Of a stretch of DNA of 64,000 bases, positions 44,594 to 52,473 are shown one piece after another. The DNA comes from Candidatus Woesearchaeota archaeon (GTDB lineage Archaea; Nanobdellota; Nanobdellia; Woesearchaeales; DSVV01): contig JABJHR010000011.1 of assembly GCA_018661705.1 (NCBI GenBank), positions 124,001 to 188,000 on the forward strand. The letters are read 5' to 3'. The notes under the pieces were generated by a model that made no database searches, had not been told where the DNA came from, and was given only the letters and a program-made list of their open reading frames with translations. Both the position numbers and the translations under genes were made by a program. Position 1 is the stretch's first letter; the number at the start of each line of letters is the position of its first letter.

Positions 44594-45916
44594 TTACTTT
44601 CTATGCTCAATTCTATGACAGAATACAGGATAAGAATTAGTATTACCATTACGATACTCTAACAATCTAAAATCTGGGTTAGATAAGTTCCTCATATGAA
44701 CAAATAATGCTTTTTGAGCATTTTCATGGGTTTTAGCTAATGCTGAATTAATATCACCCTCACTTAAATGATAAACCTTTCCATTTATTGAAACCTGAGA
44801 TACTCTTTTTCCAGTTAATGGTTTAAGAAATAACACATCACCTAATGAATCATAAAGCTTTTTCCCACCATTTGATTCAAGCCAATCTGAATCTAGTTGT
44901 TGAGCATTTATTATTTCTCCATTATATTCAATCAAAATATTATTGTCGCCCCACCTAACTTTTACTTCCTTACCATATAATCTATCATCAGCATATAATT
45001 TTGCTACTCTTTTTCCTTTCACATAATGTGGAAATGGAATCGCACCATCCAGATCTATGTTCTCGGTTGTTTGACCTGCAACAAATAATTTCCTACCTGC
45101 GTTAGAAAATAATTCTGGATGATCCTTCCATAAATTTAAAAAATATCGTTCAGCTGAATCTGAAGTAACTTTAGTTAATGGGCTATATAATCTGTGAATC
45201 ATGGATATTTTTTCTAATTTGCTTCTTCTTTTACCCTCAACTGTCTGAGGAATATAATTTGCATCACCATCAAAGAAAAATAATTGGTCATGATCAAAGA
45301 AAATAAAAACATAATCCCCAACAGAGTTATTACCAATAAAATAATGATCAGAAGCTATATCAATGCAACCATTTTGTTTAACTTGTTTTATTCCTACGCC
45401 TATTGAAGAAGATAACATTTCTATTGTAAGTTCTTTGGAATCAAAAACTTTTTCATGCTCAAAAATAAAAACTTCTTCAAGCAATTCTCTTTTTGTTCGT
45501 CTTTTTCTTGTATGTTCTTGCCCTAATACCTCGCCTTTAACCAAAATATCATCATAGCCAGTAATTGAAATACTAACATCCATTCTTGGTCTTGAAGATT
45601 CATCTAATTCTCCTAAGGGCACATTAAAATAAAAAGTCTCATCAAATTTAGTTACATTATATTTTAGATAAGATTTATCTCGTATTTTAATTAAGCTTGG
45701 TTTAACTGAAGTTGTAAATTGCCCATTAATCACTGCAAACGGCTTTTTTAAATCACCTGAAATCAATCTTCTTAATAATAATTCCACTAATTTCTCTGTA
45801 TCAAGAACTGTAATGTAACCTAGATTATCAACTAAGTAAGTCTCCATTCTATCAATAAGATCCATCCTAGATTTTGTAGATTTATGTACTAATAGCTGTT
45901 CTATACCAGACTCCAT
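44594..45916 (-). CDS. Modular beta-rich protein, family member 2
   Basis: 440 residues and one repeat unit. The N-terminal half (1-160) has beta-rich segments (KPFAVINGQFTTSVKP, FYFNVPLGELDESSRPRMDV). Module A follows near 172-220 (GVGIKQVKQNGCIDIASDHYF, then VFIFFDHDQLFFFDGD). Then come a W-DHPELF helix, AGRKLFVAGQ, and a barrel where the SWRG motif is changed to VRWGDNNILI, and a C-terminal ING-VYHLSEGDIN module. Same family as its neighbours, but this copy has diverged at the central Trp-Arg-Gly motif. Function unknown. Confidence 0.72.
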   Translation of the reverse strand: MESGIEQLLVHKSTKSRMDLIDRMETYLVDNLGYITVLDTEKLVELLLRRLISGDLKKPFAVINGQFTTSVKPSLIKIRDKSYLKYNVTKFDETFYFNVPLGELDESSRPRMDVSISITGYDDILVKGEVLGQEHTRKRRTKRELLEEVFIFEHEKVFDSKELTIEMLSSSIGVGIKQVKQNGCIDIASDHYFIGNNSVGDYVFIFFDHDQLFFFDGDANYIPQTVEGKRRSKLEKISMIHRLYSPLTKVTSDSAERYFLNLWKDHPELFSNAGRKLFVAGQTTENIDLDGAIPFPHYVKGKRVAKLYADDRLYGKEVKVRWGDNNILIEYNGEIINAQQLDSDWLESNGGKKLYDSLGDVLFLKPLTGKRVSQVSINGKVYHLSEGDINSALAKTHENAQKALFVHMRNLSNPDFRLLEYRNGNTNSYPVFCHRIEHRK

Positions 45917-46030
45917 GTATAGAAAAGAAGATTAGTGGTTTATAAATGTTTTGTTTATTTACTATTTGAAAGTAGTTAAGTGGCCTGTAGTCCTGCTTAT
46001 TATATTAATAAGAATTCAAGATTTTTATGT

Positions 46031-47368
46031 TTAATTTCTGATTATTGCATTAGTACAAGGCAAAGGAGATTTATGTACTTTAACTCCATCATCAACAAGT
46101 AAATAAAATGAATTTCTCCTTTCATCTGAGAAAGTATGTGCAAGAATTGCTTTTCTTGCAGATGGAGAGTAAGGCAAAAGAGCACCCCTGATATCAGGCA
46201 TTCTGAACCGATAAGTGGTACCACTAATCCCAATCTCTGATCTGAAATTATCGCCTAAATCCCTGATAGTAATTGATTCTTCAAGATTATAAATATTAGC
46301 AGGTTTGAGCATCTCAAATCCTGGTGTCATCAAAGCATGTGCATTAATTGTCTCCCCTCGGCCATTCTTAATAATTACATAATGTCCTCTCCAAGACAAG
46401 TTAACTGTTTTACCAGCATAGTTTTTATTAGTGAAAAGATCCCATTTAAGATTATTGCCATAATAATGCCTTAATTGAGCACCAAAATTATTACCAACAA
46501 CAGAATCATATGAACCACTAACTAATAATCTTCTACCATAACGAGATGAAAATCTAAATGGTTTAGTTGCCCACATGTGTGACATATAATTTATACATCT
46601 TCTTGAAAAGCTTTTCTCATCATAATTTTTATAGTGTGCAACAATCTTATTAACTTTTTGTTCAATCTTGTCTGCGTGATATAATCTTATAGGCAAGCTC
46701 TGTTTTACTTTTTTCCCAACAGCATCAAAAAAAAAAGTTTTTCCATTTGTGAAAAATGCCACAACATAATTACTAATATAATCGGGCCCAAGATAAAAAT
46801 GAGTCTCCCCAATTTCAAAATATCCCCTTGTGTCAATTTTTTTAACTGCAACACCAACAGAATTACTGAATTTATCAAGATTTATACGAGAAAAATCAAA
46901 TAAATCAATATCACGAACACCATTACTATAAATATGACCAGAACGCCCAGTCTTACGTCTTAACTCCCTATGAATATCTCCAACTAACACATCAAGAGTT
47001 GATACTGAGCCCCAAGTAACATGAACACGAAAATCATCACTAAGAGTCTCATTTTTTTTATAAGGATATGAACCAAGACTTAAAGTTTTATTACCTAGAT
47101 TAAAATGATATGATCTTTTTTTTCTTTTTGTTTTACCATAAACCTTTTTCATATGTGCACGAGGGTGATATACGCCACTAACAACTGCAATTGGCCTCTC
47201 AAGTTTTCCATCTAATAATTTTGATATTAAAACTTCTAATGCCCTAACAGTTGCATAAGGTATGGTCTCTTTAGAATTAACTTTCCTGAATATATTTTCA
47301 ATTTTCAGGTTAAGTTTATTCTCATTACCACCAAAATATTCTCTAAATCTTTCTACTGCTTCATCCAT
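46031..47368 (-). CDS. Modular beta-rich protein, family member 3
   Basis: 445 residues with the same order as member 2: N-terminal half with RPIAVVSGVYHPRAH and HVTWGSVSTLDVLVGDIH; module A (GVAVKKIDTRGYFEIGETHF, then VVAFFTNGKTFFFDAVGKK) near 170-215; MWATKPFRF helix; RRLLVSGSYDSVVG; barrel with LSWRGHYVIIKNGRGETINA near 330; and a C-terminal ISGTTYRFRMPDI module. Very basic overall. No catalytic residues stand out. Each of the three genes has its own, nearly identical promoter, arguing for co-regulation rather than one operon. Confidence 0.73.
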   Translation of the reverse strand: MDEAVERFREYFGGNENKLNLKIENIFRKVNSKETIPYATVRALEVLISKLLDGKLERPIAVVSGVYHPRAHMKKVYGKTKRKKRSYHFNLGNKTLSLGSYPYKKNETLSDDFRVHVTWGSVSTLDVLVGDIHRELRRKTGRSGHIYSNGVRDIDLFDFSRINLDKFSNSVGVAVKKIDTRGYFEIGETHFYLGPDYISNYVVAFFTNGKTFFFDAVGKKVKQSLPIRLYHADKIEQKVNKIVAHYKNYDEKSFSRRCINYMSHMWATKPFRFSSRYGRRLLVSGSYDSVVGNNFGAQLRHYYGNNLKWDLFTNKNYAGKTVNLSWRGHYVIIKNGRGETINAHALMTPGFEMLKPANIYNLEESITIRDLGDNFRSEIGISGTTYRFRMPDIRGALLPYSPSARKAILAHTFSDERRNSFYLLVDDGVKVHKSPLPCTNAIIRN

Positions 47369-47387
47369 AAATATAAGGAAAATAGAA

Positions 47388-47400
47388 GGGTTTTTAAGTG
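47388..47400 (-). promoter_or_regulatory. TATA of family member 3; same motif at 44559-44570 and (variant) 45938-45948
   Basis: On the coding strand CACTTAAAAACCC lies about 26 bases before the ATG. Member 1 has CACTTAAAAACC at 44559-44570, also 26 bases before its ATG. Member 2 has CATTTATAAACC at about 45937-45948, 27 bases before. All three would give leaderless transcripts. Confidence 0.5.
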
Positions 47401-47460
47401 TTATTGATTACTTTATCTTGACTGACTTACTTTTAACCCACAAAGAATCAATCATTAAGT

Positions 47461-48027
47461 TTATTCTTTTGCTTTCTTTATCAATTCTTGAAACTCATTA
47501 AAGTAAGGTTCTAGTTCTTTTTTGCATTCGTCAAATGTTAAGACATTCCATTTTTCTTCCATCTTCATTACAACTTGGTCTAAGACAGGGGTTAGATCAT
47601 CAAACCTGTTTCCAAGAAGTCTAAAATAAGTAAAAATACCTTTTGGTGTTAAAAACCTATAGCAATCTGCATTTGCACAAACTTCTGCTTCAATACAATC
47701 AAAAGGGGCTGTACCATGATGAGCTCGAACACAATTAAGAATTTTTTCTTTTGTTTCTTCATCAACATTTAAATCTGTCAAAAACTTTTCAGTTGCGTCA
47801 GCACTTCTTTCAATGTGTTCTTTAACTTTACCCTCTTTAATGCATTCTCCAAGCTTAACATCCATCAAAATTGTACCTAACATAACAAGATCTTTATTTG
47901 CTTCATGTTTCTCAGCTAATTCTTGACCCATTTTATTAGATAATTCAAAATGTTCTAAAGCAGGAGTACCATGTTCTTCTATTTCTAACATTGCAAATAA
48001 TTTTGCTTTATCAATTAATTCTTTCAT
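47461..48027 (-). CDS. HD-domain-like protein, metal site partly lost
   Basis: 188 residues from ATG 48027, preceded by GGTGAT. HD-type layout: a first His in LEHFELSNKM, then GTILMDVKLG where the defining His-Asp reads Met-Asp, VRAHHGTAPFD, and a later Asp in ANADCYRFL. Loss of the second-motif His makes hydrolase activity uncertain. The ribosome binding site overlaps the stop of the HAD gene upstream, so the two are translationally coupled in one operon. Substrate unknown. Confidence 0.65.
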   Translation of the reverse strand: MKELIDKAKLFAMLEIEEHGTPALEHFELSNKMGQELAEKHEANKDLVMLGTILMDVKLGECIKEGKVKEHIERSADATEKFLTDLNVDEETKEKILNCVRAHHGTAPFDCIEAEVCANADCYRFLTPKGIFTYFRLLGNRFDDLTPVLDQVVMKMEEKWNVLTFDECKKELEPYFNEFQELIKKAKE

Positions 48028-48036
48028 TATTATCAC

Positions 48037-48645
48037 CTAAACTTTTATTCCAAACTTTTCCAAGTCTTCTTTTAATTGTGCTGCATTCTTGAATACAATG
48101 CCTTTAATTCCTAATTCCTCTGCTGCAAATGTATTTCTTTCGAGATTATCAATGAAAATAACTTCTTCAGCTTTTAAGTTTTGATCATTTAATACATATT
48201 CAAATACTTCTTTGTTTGGTTTATATAAACCAATATGTGCAGAACCATAGATTTTATCAAAGATTTTGTCAAGCTCAAACTTTCTAGTTTTAATGTCCAT
48301 TCCAACTCGTGATTCATTTGCTAAAACTAAAATCCTAAATCCTACCTTTTTCAATTCTTTTGCAATTTCAAGAACATCTTGATTAATACCTATTTTTTCT
48401 TCATAAACTTTTTCTAGGTCTTCTCTTTTAACTGTTTTAGTTGATTTTTCACAAACCTCATCCCAAAAAAAGGATAAATCTAACTGGTCAGATTTAAATT
48501 TGTCCCAGTCCCTATTAAAAATCTCATCTAATTCCTTTGGTGAAAAACCAGTCATTTCTACTATATCCTTGAATGTTGTTGACCATTCATTGGAATCAGT
48601 TCCTAAAACTTTTCCATAATCAAAAATTACTGTTGTGATCTTCAT
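48037..48645 (-). CDS. HAD-superfamily hydrolase
   Basis: 202 residues from ATG 48645; AGGA eight bases upstream supports this over a longer frame. Motifs: VIFDYGKVLG with the nucleophile Asp, VLANESRVG (motif II), YKPNKEVFEYV (Lys, motif III), and FIDNLERN (motif IV). The DxG form at motif I is like YihX-type sugar phosphatases, lacking the usual second Asp. The start overlaps the end of the acidic-tail gene by 26 bases and its end abuts the HD gene: a three-gene unit. Confidence 0.8.
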   Translation of the reverse strand: MKITTVIFDYGKVLGTDSNEWSTTFKDIVEMTGFSPKELDEIFNRDWDKFKSDQLDLSFFWDEVCEKSTKTVKREDLEKVYEEKIGINQDVLEIAKELKKVGFRILVLANESRVGMDIKTRKFELDKIFDKIYGSAHIGLYKPNKEVFEYVLNDQNLKAEEVIFIDNLERNTFAAEELGIKGIVFKNAAQLKEDLEKFGIKV

Positions 48646-51091
48646 TAGTTTTTTCCTCATCATCTGATTCATCTTCTTTTTCTTCAGGTTCTTCATCATG
48701 TGTTAAAGAATCAGTTTCATATTCTGCTTTTTGTTCTGGTTCAAGATCCATTTCAAATGGTTTCTCTGGTTCTTGGTGTTCATGAACATGTTCAATAACA
48801 GAATCATGTATATCTTCAACAATTATTTCATCTGGTTCTTTTTCTTCTGGTTCTGTTTCATACTCTACTTTTTCTTCTGGTTCTAAATCCATTTCAAATG
48901 GTTTTTCTGGAGTGTCATGTGGAACAGGTTCTTGAACGTGATCTTCGTTTACTTCAGATCCATAAGACCCTGGTTTTTTGTATTCGTCCTCATAAAAAGG
49001 ATTAAGAGGTGAGTTCACCCCTTCAATTTGAGCTGGTTCTTCAGTTGTTTCTTCACTTGGAGTTTCAATTGTTGGTTCCTCAACTGGTTCATTTGGTTCT
49101 TCTGGTTCACCATATTCAATATGATCTTCATCTTGATGAGAAGGCCCTTCATCATTTTCATCAACTGCTTCTTCCTCTACAACACCTTCTTTTTGCTCTT
49201 CAATTGCTTGTTCAACTTCATCATTTACTTCATGTTGATGATGTAATGGTTCTTCATAAGCATTTGGTTCTTCATAAATTTCTGAATGTTCAGATTTTTC
49301 TGGAGGATGATGTTCAGCAATATTTTCTTCAAGTTCATGATTAAGTTCTTCTTTGGAATCATCTTGAGAATCTTCCTGACCAATTGTCTCTAATTGTCCC
49401 ATAACCTCATCATGATCCCCTTCATTATAACTAATCTCTTCTGTTTTTTCTTCAACTGCATCAATCATTTCATTTATTTCTTCTTGTTTATTCTCATGCT
49501 CTTCCATTTCTACTAAAACTGTTTCATCATCTTCATCAGAAGGCAAATTATTAAGAATATTTTCTTCTTCTGTAGATAACTCTGGTTCAAAATTAGGATA
49601 ATCTACTTTCTCTAGAGCGGGTTCAGAAGCTTCAACAGATTCTGGCTCAGAAACTTCTTCATGTAAGACTTCAGGAGACTCAATTTCTTCAGGAACTTCT
49701 TCTGTTTCTTTCATTTCTTCCTCTGTTTCCCCTTTATCTTCAGTTTCTTCTTTCTCCTCAGAAACCAAAGGTTCTTCATGACTCTCTTCATTAAACTCTT
49801 CAACAACCGGCGGATGCTCATTTTCACTAGGAATTTCTGTTTCCTCAACAACTGGCAGATGCCCTTCTCCACTAGTAATTTCTTTTTCCTCAACTAAAGG
49901 TTCTTCAGTTTTTTCATCTTCAAGAATTCTTTCACTTTGAGTTTCTTCCATTATACTTTCTGAACTTTTATTAATACCTGCCATTAACTCGTCTTCATCT
50001 GAAACATTTTCTTTTTCTTCAGTAACTTCTTTTTGAATCTCCCCACTAAATTCTTCAGAAGATGATTCTTCAATTAAGTCTTCTGCCCTACCAATTGGCA
50101 AGAGCTGTTTGGGGATATCAATAGATTCCAGAACAAACAATTTATCATCTTCATAAGCAAAATCAATCTTTTGTGCTGCACCTAAATGTTTTTCAATTCT
50201 TTTTGCAACAGAAGATACTTCTTGAATATATTGGTCCTCTAATTTTTGTCTTTCAGCATTTTCATGACCAACTTCTAATTTAATTGTTTTTTCCAGATCA
50301 GGATCACAAATTAATTTTACAGCCTGTCTGTTAACTTCATATTTCTGAACATCATTTGTTTTTTTATTAACAAGATATCTATCTGGCAAAATCATTCCTG
50401 ACGTTAATGCATCTCCCAATCCATAACATGCTTCAATAACTAATTCACCCGGTGATTTTTGTGAAACTGTTAAAACTCTACCAGAAACATTTGGAACTAA
50501 CATCTTCTGAACAAGAACAGGCATTTTTGCATCATAAATCTCTTGGGAAACATAGTTATGCGTTGCTTTTGCAGTAAACAATGATGCCCAACACATTTTA
50601 ACTGCCCTTAACAGTTTTTCTTCACCAATTACATTATGAAAATTAATATGTGCCTTAGAACCAGCAATAATAGTTGGACTAGATCTAACAGCAACAAAAA
50701 CATCTGAAGAAGATTCAATTAATTCTTCTGATTTATGCTTTTCATCTGGTTCTAAATTTTGGCTCTGTTTTTTATCAACATCTAAACTATGATAAAATTC
50801 TAAAATATCTTTTTTTATTGAATCGGGTATTTCTGTTGAAACAATTAGTTTTTGAATTTTGTTTGCCCAAGATTGTAACTGATCATATTTTGCGGGGTTA
50901 ATATCTTTCAAGATTTGCTCTACTTTTGGAGCTAAACCTGTTTCATCAAGAAATTTCTGAAACATTGTTGCACTAATTACAAAACCATGAGGAACATTAA
51001 AACTAGAACTTAGCTCTCCTAAATAACCTGCTTTGTAACCAATATTAGAAATCTCTTTCTTTGATAAAGAATGTAATGAAAAAATGCCCAT
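48620..51091 (-). CDS. PEP-synthase-type ATP-binding domain with a ~480-residue acidic tail
   Basis: 823 residues. Residues 1-340 match the pyruvate,phosphate dikinase / PEP synthase N-terminal (PPDK_N) domain: KAGYLGELSSSFNVPHGFVI, VAVRSSPT, VQKMLVPNVSGRVLT, then CYGLGDALTSGMILPDRYLV. The phosphohistidine swivel and PEP-binding domains are absent. Residues 350-823 are a Glu/Pro/His-rich tail of low complexity; a segment beginning PEKPFEMDLEPE appears twice near its end. So it cannot be a full PEP synthase. It may be a regulatory or ligand-binding homologue. It begins a likely operon with the HAD and HD genes. Confidence 0.82.
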   Translation of the reverse strand: MGIFSLHSLSKKEISNIGYKAGYLGELSSSFNVPHGFVISATMFQKFLDETGLAPKVEQILKDINPAKYDQLQSWANKIQKLIVSTEIPDSIKKDILEFYHSLDVDKKQSQNLEPDEKHKSEELIESSSDVFVAVRSSPTIIAGSKAHINFHNVIGEEKLLRAVKMCWASLFTAKATHNYVSQEIYDAKMPVLVQKMLVPNVSGRVLTVSQKSPGELVIEACYGLGDALTSGMILPDRYLVNKKTNDVQKYEVNRQAVKLICDPDLEKTIKLEVGHENAERQKLEDQYIQEVSSVAKRIEKHLGAAQKIDFAYEDDKLFVLESIDIPKQLLPIGRAEDLIEESSSEEFSGEIQKEVTEEKENVSDEDELMAGINKSSESIMEETQSERILEDEKTEEPLVEEKEITSGEGHLPVVEETEIPSENEHPPVVEEFNEESHEEPLVSEEKEETEDKGETEEEMKETEEVPEEIESPEVLHEEVSEPESVEASEPALEKVDYPNFEPELSTEEENILNNLPSDEDDETVLVEMEEHENKQEEINEMIDAVEEKTEEISYNEGDHDEVMGQLETIGQEDSQDDSKEELNHELEENIAEHHPPEKSEHSEIYEEPNAYEEPLHHQHEVNDEVEQAIEEQKEGVVEEEAVDENDEGPSHQDEDHIEYGEPEEPNEPVEEPTIETPSEETTEEPAQIEGVNSPLNPFYEDEYKKPGSYGSEVNEDHVQEPVPHDTPEKPFEMDLEPEEKVEYETEPEEKEPDEIIVEDIHDSVIEHVHEHQEPEKPFEMDLEPEQKAEYETDSLTHDEEPEEKEDESDDEEKTNEDHNSNF

Positions 51092-51357
51092 GTTTGCTCA
51101 CCTTCTTATTTTTTTTAATAATTTTTACTAATATTTGTGTTTTTACTTTTTTTGGTGATTTTTAATAATTTTTAATAATTATTTTAATGATAAATCTTCT
51201 AATACTTTATTTATATATAAATATATCCAAAAAAGTCAATCTAAAGTATTAAAATAACACATATTAATTACTGATTACTAATAAAAAATCAAAAAACTTT
51301 ATAAATAGATCTTATTAATATATTATAAGAGTGAGTTAGTAAAAAAGAGGGGATTTA

Positions 51358-52437
51358 ATGATTGATGAGCTTAAAGAGTTTGTTAAAGTAAGAGAAGATG
51401 TAGAAAGTAGAAGAATTGACAAACTAAAGGACTTTATCAAACGAAATGTTTCTTGGAAATTTATTTTAATGGTTGTTTTTTTAGTATTATTTTTTGTATC
51501 TGTAATTTCATTTGCTAAAATTGAATTAATCAATAATCCAGAAAGATTTGCTACCATAACAAGTGAAGGCAAAAACCCATACTTTGAATCAGCATATTGG
51601 TTAATTGTTACAATTGCAACAGTGGGTTATGGTGATATTGTGCCATTATCTTTTCATGGGAAAATTGTTGCATTAATTAGTATTTTACTAGGCGTAGGAT
51701 TATTAGGATTTTTAATTTCCGAGATTACACAGTATATTGTTTCATCAAACTTAGCAGAAGTTCTTGGAATAAATAAAGTAACAGAAAAAGTTGATTGTAT
51801 CTTATGTGGTTGGAACAACATAAGTGAAGCCACACTTAAAGAAATAATTATTCAAAACAAATCATGGAATATTGTTGTTGTTGATAAAATTCAAAGAGCT
51901 GAACTAAGCCATATGCCAAATGTTAAATTCATTATTGGGGATCCAACAAAAGAAGAGACATTAGAAAAAGCAAACATAAAAAATGCAAAAAATGTAATTC
52001 TTTCATTTGATGATGATTCTGATGCACTATTAGCAATCCATGTTATTCGAGATCTAAATCCATGGATGAATATTGTTGCAAAAATACATGACAATGAACA
52101 TGTTAAATTAGCAGAAGAAGTTGGGGCAGACCACGTTGTATCACCATCATCAATAGGAGGAAAATTATTGTCAATTGTATCTGAACAACCAACCATTGTA
52201 AGATGGGTATTAGCAGCTGTAACAGAAGCAAAAGGTTATGGATTTAAAGAACAAAAATCAGTTGATGCTTCAACATTTGCAGGTGACACAATTGCAAAAG
52301 TGAAAAAAGCATTAAGTGGAAAAGCGAGATTAATTGGCATAGAAACAAGTGATGGTTTTGTTAAATTGCCTGATCATGAATACATAATACAAAAAGGAGA
52401 TAATTTAGTTTTTTTAATAGACAGAACTAAATTTTAA
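51358..52437 (+). CDS. Two-TM potassium channel with RCK domain (MthK-like)
   Basis: 359 residues. TM1 at about 32-55, pore helix and selectivity filter TVGYGD at 88-93, TM2 about 103-128, then an RCK/TrkA-N domain (CILCGWNNISEATLKEI, then FIIGDPTKEETLEKANI, SFDDDSDALLAI) and a TrkA-C domain (about 275-355). Opens for K+ in response to a ligand or ion bound to RCK. An AGAGGGG motif precedes the ATG; CTTTATAAATAG lies at about 51297. The next gene carries a related RCK module. Confidence 0.92.
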   Translation: MIDELKEFVKVREDVESRRIDKLKDFIKRNVSWKFILMVVFLVLFFVSVISFAKIELINNPERFATITSEGKNPYFESAYWLIVTIATVGYGDIVPLSFHGKIVALISILLGVGLLGFLISEITQYIVSSNLAEVLGINKVTEKVDCILCGWNNISEATLKEIIIQNKSWNIVVVDKIQRAELSHMPNVKFIIGDPTKEETLEKANIKNAKNVILSFDDDSDALLAIHVIRDLNPWMNIVAKIHDNEHVKLAEEVGADHVVSPSSIGGKLLSIVSEQPTIVRWVLAAVTEAKGYGFKEQKSVDASTFAGDTIAKVKKALSGKARLIGIETSDGFVKLPDHEYIIQKGDNLVFLIDRTKF

Positions 52438-52473
52438 TTAATAAAGATTAAATTCATAAATTAAAATAAAAAA

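Noticed and set aside
48620-51091. Functional phosphoenolpyruvate synthase
   Set aside because: The phosphohistidine and PEP-binding domains are missing; the C-terminal part is acidic low complexity.
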